Source: Panaeolus papilionaceus
Lineage: Eukaryota > Basidiomycota > Agaricomycetes > Agaricales
Assembly: GCA_015501605.1 (NCBI GenBank)
Contig: JADNRZ010000028.1
Coordinates: 372,001 to 436,000 of the forward strand
DNA: 64,000 nt
Reading direction: 5' to 3'
The first letter of the stretch is position 1, and every line of letters starts with the position of its first letter. The notes beneath the pieces were generated by a model. The model was not told the DNA's origin. It was given only the letters and a program-made list of their open reading frames with translations, and ran no database searches. This document shows, in pieces, positions 57,851 to 64,000 of the stretch. A program made the translations under genes and the position numbers.

Positions 57851-59053
57851 ATGACTCCTACCTCAACCTCTACCTCTTCTTCCACTGCCATCCCCAAATC
57901 CGTTCGCATCCTCTCCCCCGCTCAAGGATCATTTTCTGAACCTCCCACTGTTGCTTCTCCTGTATTCCCGCAATCTATGTCCGATACCGAATTCATTGCC
58001 CACACCAAATCCCTCATCGCAGAAGCAAAACAACAAGGACGCATCCTTGAAGAAGAAGCAAAAGCATCAGAATCCAAGGTCCCGGAAATCCAAAACCTCA
58101 ACGACGTCCTCAAAACCCTCGTCGCTGCCCATACTATCACCACCAACGCCACCCTCAATCCCAACAACGCCTCAGCTTGGGAAATACCAAAAGAAGCCCC
58201 AAGCACCACTCATGATCGCACCTCCATCACCTTCGACGAATTCGTCAATCTCTTCTGAGACTCAGAAGATTATGAGACTCTCGCTTGGACACTCCCCTTC
58301 AACGATGCCCTACTCTCCCCAATCCGAACTATGGATAGTCATATTGCTCCAACCCGTGAACAAGTCCTAAAGTTATACGCAGCCATCAGTGCTCATGAAA
58401 AGGCTGCTGCAACCTACTGGAATATCGGTTGCTCTCAATTCGAGTTGTTCTGCGCCGAACACTTCAATAACCCGGTCTGTCGCGACCGACTCATGCAACT
58501 TATCATCACCCAAAGGGCAAAATACGCTCACTACAAACCCAATGACCTTTATACCTTCAAACACGACAAAAACTTCCTATACGACTACTCCTATCAACAA
58601 AACCATTTCCCAACGCTAGAAAATCTCGCTCAACGACCCCTCGACAAAATGTTCGATGGCCTCAACTTTACTACCCGTTGCCATGTCCTCAGTTTAATGA
58701 AACGAGGACAAGACCTATGCCGTTCCTGTCCCAACTCAGAAAATCATTTTCAACAAAATTGCCTGAAATATCGCTGTCCCCATTGCAAGAAATACGCCCC
58801 CAACCATCTTGCAAATACCTGCTCCAAGAGATCGCCCTCGTCAAGCAACAAAGGCAAGAATAAGAAGAACTCGACGAGATCTTCTAACCCTTGGGGAAGG
58901 AACAACGCTTGGGATACTACTTGGACCGACAACAAACCAAGCAAGCAATGGACTCCCAAAAGCAGTACCAACGACGACGGCACCTGGGCCTACGATTTCT
59001 CGGACTACGACGACGACATGTGCGACGAAGCTATCCACAATATCAACACCTGA
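57851..59053 (+). pseudogene. Gag-like zinc-knuckle ORF located downstream of gypsy pol
   Basis: The ATG at 57851 opens 45 bases after the pol stop, in another frame, and runs to 59053 with one TGA at 58256-58258 (about 400 codons). Order: a Ser/Thr/Pro-rich start, a Glu/Lys/Ala helix (FIAHTKSLIAEAKQQGRILE), an acidic linker, a folded-looking region (LKLYAAISAHEKAAATYWNI, RDRLMQLIITQRAKY), then two tandem zinc knuckles CX2CX5HX4C (CRSCPNSENHFQQNC) and CX2CX6HX4C (CPHCKKYAPNHLANTC), a basic Ser/Lys stretch and an acidic end. Knuckles of this kind are nucleocapsid-like, so this may be Gag in an unusual position or an accessory ORF. Confidence 0.75.
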
Positions 59054-59071
59054 TTGTGGTCAATCAGCCTT

Positions 59072-59082
59072 AAAAAGGGGGA
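59072..59082 (+). promoter_or_regulatory. Polypurine tract of the second gypsy
   Basis: AAAAAGGGGGA immediately before the TGTTACGC that opens the LTR. This is the normal plus-strand primer position. Confidence 0.75.
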
Positions 59083-59085
59083 TAA

Positions 59086-59567
59086 TGTTACGCTTTATCT
59101 TTCGTCCTTTGTCTTATTGCTATGCCCCTATCTTTTTCTTTATCTTATCCGGACTATTTTCTCATCTTCGTGTACTATCATCTCTCTTTGTACTTGTGTC
59201 TTGTCTTATCTTCTTATCTTTTTTCTTTTCTCGCTCCACATTATACTCCATTCTCTGACTCATGCCTCTCTCACACTTATGACTCGCCCTCTACTACATT
59301 CCCATACACGTTCTATTATGACTCCTTCACCCCGTCTTCTGACTCTTATTTATCTTGTGCACAGACCTCTTGTATTGCGCACGGACCATTAGCATTACAT
59401 ATATAAAACTCTGGTATTATACCCTATGTTCTTTAGCTAGTTCTTTAACTACAATAGAACAATAACTTCTACTGGACTTCTTTTACTTGCTCTCTGCTAA
59501 GACAATACCATCGAGCGATCACTCGAAGTGGCATTCTTAGTTAGACATTCTCAAATTCCGACGTAAC
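59086..59567 (+). repeat. 3' LTR of the second gypsy (right edge approximate)
   Basis: Opens TGTTACGC after the polypurine tract, is T/C-rich, and has a TATATAAA box at 59400-59407 suitable for LTR transcription. The right edge is guessed at ACGTAACT (about 59560-59567), roughly the inverted counterpart of the opening; no 5' LTR exists in the window to confirm it. Confidence 0.6.
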
Positions 59568-60396
59568 TTACTGAACTGACTCCAACTTCACCCTTGAACT
59601 TCGTTCTTGTTGACTCTACAGCCAGACTCGTACGCGCTGAACAAGTCAACCATAACACACAGTGGTTTGAGAGGAGAGATGTGGCACAGCTGCAATGGCA
59701 GCCTGGGAGATATCAACGGATTTTGATGCCACGCGACTGGCTGCCTCCACAGCCTGTCGATGATAAGATAACACCTGTTCACCAGCATTTTCAGCTGTGA
59801 GCTTGGAAGCGGGGCGTGGTTCTCGACGTGGGCGCGATGAGGTAGACATACAAGTGTTCATCAGGACTCACGAGATAGTCCTTCACATCTATTTTTCATT
59901 TTATACTTTTATTTATTTATTATTATTTTGAATTTGATTATGTGCTGGGGTTAGTAATAATCATCGTGATTACTCTGAATTCACCAACCTGTCCCAAGCT
60001 CGTAAAACCACAAAGTAACAAAAAAAATGTACATTGTAGCTCATAAACCACGGCCTGAGCCAGCAGCTTTGGCTTTCAAAACCCCAGGCCGAGGCTGCAG
60101 GCCAACAAAAGCCGCCCATCTGAGACATACTCAGCCTCGGCTTGGCCTGGCTTTTTGCGGCTTGGCTTGGCTGGCTTTGGCCCAAAAGCCAAAGCCGGCA
60201 CATCACTAAGGATGTGGAACCATGGTGATGTTGTCACCATGAGAACACGTTGGAGGCACGATATCGGAATGAACTATTTCTGTGGACGGTTTGGGGATGG
60301 CAATGGCAGCTCTGAAATAAAGGTCAATAAACACCTTGAATGGGAAGATCGTGCTTGTGAAATTCTACAATGGATTCTAAAAAGATATCAGACATG
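59568..60396. other. Non-coding, with a GGCTTGG/GGCCTGG repeat patch
   Basis: No supportable gene. At 60050-60205 short GGCTTGGCCTGGCTT-type units and an imperfect inverted pair (GCAGCTTTGGCTTTC at about 60064 with the complement of GCCGGCTTTGGCTTT at about 60195) suggest a small inverted-repeat element. Confidence 0.45.
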
Positions 60397-62366
60397 TCAT
60401 GGCAGATAACTTACAATAAAAAGCGATCCCTTTTTAGAACGAGTTGCTCGTTTAATTGGAGGAGACCCAGTTCCTGCACCTGAGGTGTCCAACTCTTCGG
60501 TTTCTATTTCATTTGGGGCTGACGCATCAGCAAGGGCCTCCTTTTCAAACGTGATTGATGCAGAAGTTGCATCAGATGGTGGTGGTGGTGGTGGTGGTGG
60601 ATGGGTGTTGACAGAAGGTTTAGGTGCAGGTGGATGGGTGTTGACAGGAGGTTCAGGTGGGGGTGTGGTTGTGGTGGAAGCCGAAGTGGTGCTGGAGCCA
60701 GTATCCAAGGGTCCATCTGACAATACATCCCCTTTTTTTAGTTTAAATACAATACGAAAGACACAAAACACCCATCAGACAACATGTTTCCCTCTGCGCT
60801 AGCCTTCTTGACCCGTGCCTTCTTAGGAGGCTTTTCATCGGACTCCTTCGCCTTGTGCTTAGCTGCACGGGCAACACTTTTTTCAAAACCTAGGGATGTA
60901 CAACATCACACATATATAATGATAAAGAAATAAAAATATGAACATACCTTCATCTGTGTTCCGGTTGTAGTCAGGGAAAACCCGAGTACAGAAGTGCCTC
61001 AGCTTCCATGTCATGTTGGCATACCGGAACACCCTGAACTGAGCTGCCAATGTATCGTACATGTACTTGGCAGGCTCTGGGCGAACTTTGGACCAACCTC
61101 CCAGAAGCATCTTCGCGTCCTCAAGGTGACAGCACAAAGAAAAGAAATACTTACACATCTCCCTGATCTCCTTCTCGTCAGCAACAACACTCCCGTCCTC
61201 TGTGCGAAGATAATCATAGGTTGTGACTTTCTGGCTGAGGTTCTTGCGATTGTCACTATCGCTATCATAGTGCGCCTCTGTCCACATGATGCTGGTGTCG
61301 TATTTCTTTTGGTCAAGTGGCTCTGGGGTTGTTGTAGATGGAAGTGTATGATTTATTTCTGGATTGGTGGGGGGTTTAGGGATGTCTGGAGCTGCAAAGC
61401 TATGTGATGGTGCTCTACGAGCAGATGTCTGCCCCATCTGTAACATCAGTTTGCTATATTGCATATATTAGTGCGCATATATGCATATATTAGTTGTGTT
61501 GTTATGCCTTCAATAGTTGTCTTTATAAAAGAGAATAAGACAGGCAAGTTCTCGAACAGAATCAAAGTATTCAAAGGTTTCTTAAGTTGTTCAAGGGGTT
61601 TCTGAGTTTCTTAACAGTATCAAACTGTAGTAAGTTTCGAGGAATCAAAAGTAATAGTAGACTGAGGAATACAATACATGGATGTCTAGTTTATATACCT
61701 AGGCTAAGGACTGTGCAGTAAACATGTAATAATAGTGATGATCATGAAGTATTAAAGTATGTTTCAAGGGTTGATTGTATATGAAGTATTAGAATAGAAT
61801 GTCCATGAGGTTAACATGAAATAGGTCTGGTAGAGGCATGTTACGATAGAAAAAGGAAGTATGAAAGAAAGAAAAAGAGCATGTGCTAATACATGAGGAA
61901 AACATAAGGTAAACATGAGGTTGGTCATAACATGTGTGTACTCACCTTTGGATTTTGATTTCACTCCTAGCGTCTAGGAGTTCCTTGTAGATTGTAAGAT
62001 ACTGGCAGCTGTGAGTCATTAGAAATGGATGCAAGCTCAGTTGGTCCGCAGTAACCATAATGACAGAGGAAAGAGGTGATCCTGTCATCATTGGCGGTGC
62101 TGTGCCTGCAGCCTGTGGTCCACTTGTACCAACAGAACTCTGATTTTCGTGACTTTGACCTGCCGCAGTAACAGTAGCAACACCCTATAAAAATATTTAG
62201 CATGTAAAAAACATTAATTTCGTCATACTGGTTGGTTAGCCTGAGTAGCGACGAGGGCGGGATCAATTTGGGGATTTTGCATAGGAATCCAGGGGGGGAA
62301 GGATGCTCTCTGCTCATTGGGAGTAAATCCACCAGTTTGGGTAGAGAAATTGTATGTATGATTCAT
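60397..62366 (-). CDS. Hypothetical spliced protein, exon structure partly uncertain
   Basis: Function unknown. A 5' part starts at the ATG at 62366 (MNHTYNFSTQTGGFTPNEQR), splices at GTATGA...TATAG near 62230-62185 and ends in LTIYKELLDARSEIKIQ before a GTGAGT at 61946. A second block (61464 or the ATG at 61443, MGQTSARRAP) holds KKYDTSIMWTEAHYDSDSDN, DEKEIREMCKYFFSLCCHLE and WKLRHFCTRVFPDYNRN. It then splices into a Lys-rich patch (KHKAKESDEKPPKKARVKK) and a Pro/Thr/Ser-rich end with a GGT-repeat-coded Pro run. The ~500 base gap between the blocks did not join in phase, so these may be two genes. Divergent from the Plavaka-like gene. Confidence 0.45.
60580..60600. repeat. GGT microsatellite
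   Basis: Seven GGT units on the plus strand, read as a Pro run in the minus-strand exon. Confidence 0.85.
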
Positions 62367-62693
62367 GTTTCAGACGTATACGCAAGGGATGGTGGTGGTT
62401 GCGATAGAAGAAGTTTGTTGGTATTCTTCGTTTGTGTGTTGGATTGTGGCTGTGTTCGTAATTTCCCACACGCCCCACACGATCCTCAGCTTCTCAATGA
62501 GAGTTGCTGCAATCCAGCATCCAACAGCTTGATGAGATTCGAAAAGAGCATTGTGAGGCATTAACATGCTGTCAAATGAGATATTCTGGCGCACTCTATT
62601 ACCATTGGTCTTAAGTTAGGCCTTGCACAATGTTTCTGTTCGATTTTACACATTTTACACCCCTACTTCCAAGTCCTACTCTCTTATGGTAAC

Positions 62694-63520
62694 ATGGTTT
62701 GCTGTTACTGCGTGAACTGCAAGGGAATCTCTGTATCAGTCACCACCAAGAGACATCACCTAGAGCAGCATAGTGCTGTTATCATACCAAACGATGAGCA
62801 ACAAGAGTCAGATCCTAACAGTCCCGACCGAGAATTGATCAATATTGTGGAGAACAATGGTGAAGATGGGGGAAGTGATAGTGAAATGGAGGAAGAAAAC
62901 GAGATACGAGGTCATGAAATCTATGGCGAGGATATTCTCAGAACTGAGGACGAGGATATGGAGGACTATGATAATGTGTCCCAACCTCTGGAACAGAATA
63001 TTCAGAGAAATGATGTATGCATAGATACCAGTATTTTTTCATATGCCTAATTTTGTGTTAATTTATCCAGTCTCGAGAGCACTCTGCTTCACCACCACTT
63101 GAATTTCTGCTCTCCAATGAGGAGCCACTCAACCTGCAAATGGACAACGAACAGGAGGATGACAGAGATGAGAGTGAAGATGAGAATGGTGAAGCACGTC
63201 AGAATGAGGATGACAATGATGTGAGCAAATCTGAATTTTGCATTGTGTTAAATATGCTCATGTGGACATCTTCATAGCTCGATCAAGTACAGCAGGAGGA
63301 GGAGGAGCACATAAACTGGGTGTCAAATATCAAGAGCCTCGACATTACAAATCAATTCATTCAACAAATCCGAAGTGCTACTCTCGAGGATTGTGGACTT
63401 GACGAAACAACTTTCAATTCTCTTCAGAACCCTGAAAGTGACATCTGTGAAGACCTAAATGATCCCAACGTACGACTCTCCATTGACCTCTACATATCTC
63501 ATCAACACACATCGGAGTAA
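62694..63520 (+). pseudogene. N-terminal part of a Plavaka-like transposase gene
   Basis: Exons 62694-63014, 63071-63220 and 63278-63520 join in frame to 237 residues. The start MVCCYCVNCKGISVS with a following HHLEQH forms a C2H2-like zinc motif as in the N-termini of basidiomycete Plavaka/CMC transposases. Acidic linkers follow, then FIQQIRSATLEDCGLDE, LQNPESDICEDLNDPNVRLSIDLYI, the block that precedes the catalytic domain in that family as I remember it. The catalytic domain itself is absent: a TAA ends the frame at 63520, and a small palindromic sequence follows. Truncated remnant, or short derived protein. Confidence 0.6.
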
Positions 63521-64000
63521 GGCTCCAACCGTATAGTATATGTATAGGGCTGGAGGCCTATACATACGGATATGGTTAAATATACAGTATATACTGTATG
63601 TATACTGTTATACTATTATTTTATACAAATAATTTGTATCCCACTGGAAAGTTGGGAATTTCTCCGAATGTGAGTTGTTCCAGGTCTTAGTAGTATCAAA
63701 TATATTATCTAAATGCCTCGAGAGATGGTCAGGCGTGATGGGATGGTGAGACGTTACAGTCAGAGGGTAGATCTATCTATCGAGACGTGAACAAGTAGGA
63801 ACCATGTGGCTGTGCTAACCCCTATTATCATTCGCTTGAAATGCGTGACGAGTTAAAGAGAGACAAAAAGTACTAGTGAGAATAGCATGATTGAAAATGC
63901 TTTCTGATGTCGCCGGTACCCCAATGGCGGCGAGAAACACCTTCGATGCTCTCCCTTCCCGGTCTTTCCTCACTGCTATTAGATAACCATATATGAAAAC
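63521..64000. other. Non-coding with small AT palindromes
   Basis: Just after the stop, CCGTATAGTATATGTATAGG pairs with CCTATACATACGG (63528-63571). A TACAGTATATACTGTA palindrome lies at about 63584-63599. This is consistent with a short inverted-repeat insertion. Nothing recognised beyond. Confidence 0.5.

Noticed and set aside
1..64000. tRNA, rRNA or small structured RNA genes
   Set aside because: None recognised by eye; a covariance-model scan would be needed to exclude them.

Overview
The window reads as repeat-dense accessory DNA of an agaricomycete (mushroom-forming) basidiomycete. The support is many short 45-70 base GT-AG introns, three transposase genes with the CxC2 cysteine cluster and WIW motif of fungal KDZ (Kyakuja-Dileera-Zisupton) elements, a CxC5/CxC6 KDZ-associated protein, a TET/JBP-type dioxygenase of the expanded agaric family, Ty3/gypsy retrotransposons and a Tc1 remnant. 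No conserved single-copy housekeeping gene was recognised. Splice models were joined by hand. Unless an entry says otherwise, the models called intact keep frame across every junction.

Layout. 1-8.2 kb: three spliced genes of unknown function (342-2496 +, 2948-3744 -, 4263-5705 +), a decayed paralogue of the first (6297-7094) and a broken Tc1 transposase (7241-8130 -). 9.6-42.45 kb: one minus-strand Ty3/gypsy element (gag-protease at 41.5-42.45 kb, pol at 9.6-13.2 kb) split by a 28.3 kb insertion (13199-41543). That insertion has 485 bp inverted terminal repeats and a 7 bp target duplication TGACAAG. It carries a KDZ transposase with one frameshift, a TET/JBP-type gene, a small basic pseudogene, a Pro/Ser-rich gene and an HMG-like gene. 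Nested inside it is a second, 14.5 kb element (18408-32889) with minisatellite-laden inverted ends and four intact genes: a Zn(II)2Cys6 protein, two proteins of unknown function and a complete KDZ transposase. The nested element has cut off the 5' end of the TET/JBP-type gene. About 31 CGGCCG hexamers are scattered through it; I saw only one elsewhere in the window.

42.45-55.12 kb: a third large element with 30 bp CACT-type ends. It carries a Lys/acidic protein and a CxC5/CxC6 protein, and is itself invaded by a truncated KDZ copy (43009-46205) and a 3.9 kb fold-back element with about 1.37 kb arms (46206-50129). 55.1-59.57 kb: a second, chromodomain gypsy whose zinc-knuckle ORF lies downstream of pol, then a 3' LTR. 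60-64 kb: an unknown spliced gene and the N-terminal part of a Plavaka-like transposase gene, divergently arranged.

Together the structure is Russian-doll transposition: gypsy first, then the TET/KDZ element, then the Zn-cluster/KDZ element. All eleven in-frame nonsense codons located in recognisable transposon genes are TGA, as expected from C-to-T change at CGA. The innermost 14.5 kb element has none and looks youngest. No rRNA, tRNA or CRISPR was recognised.
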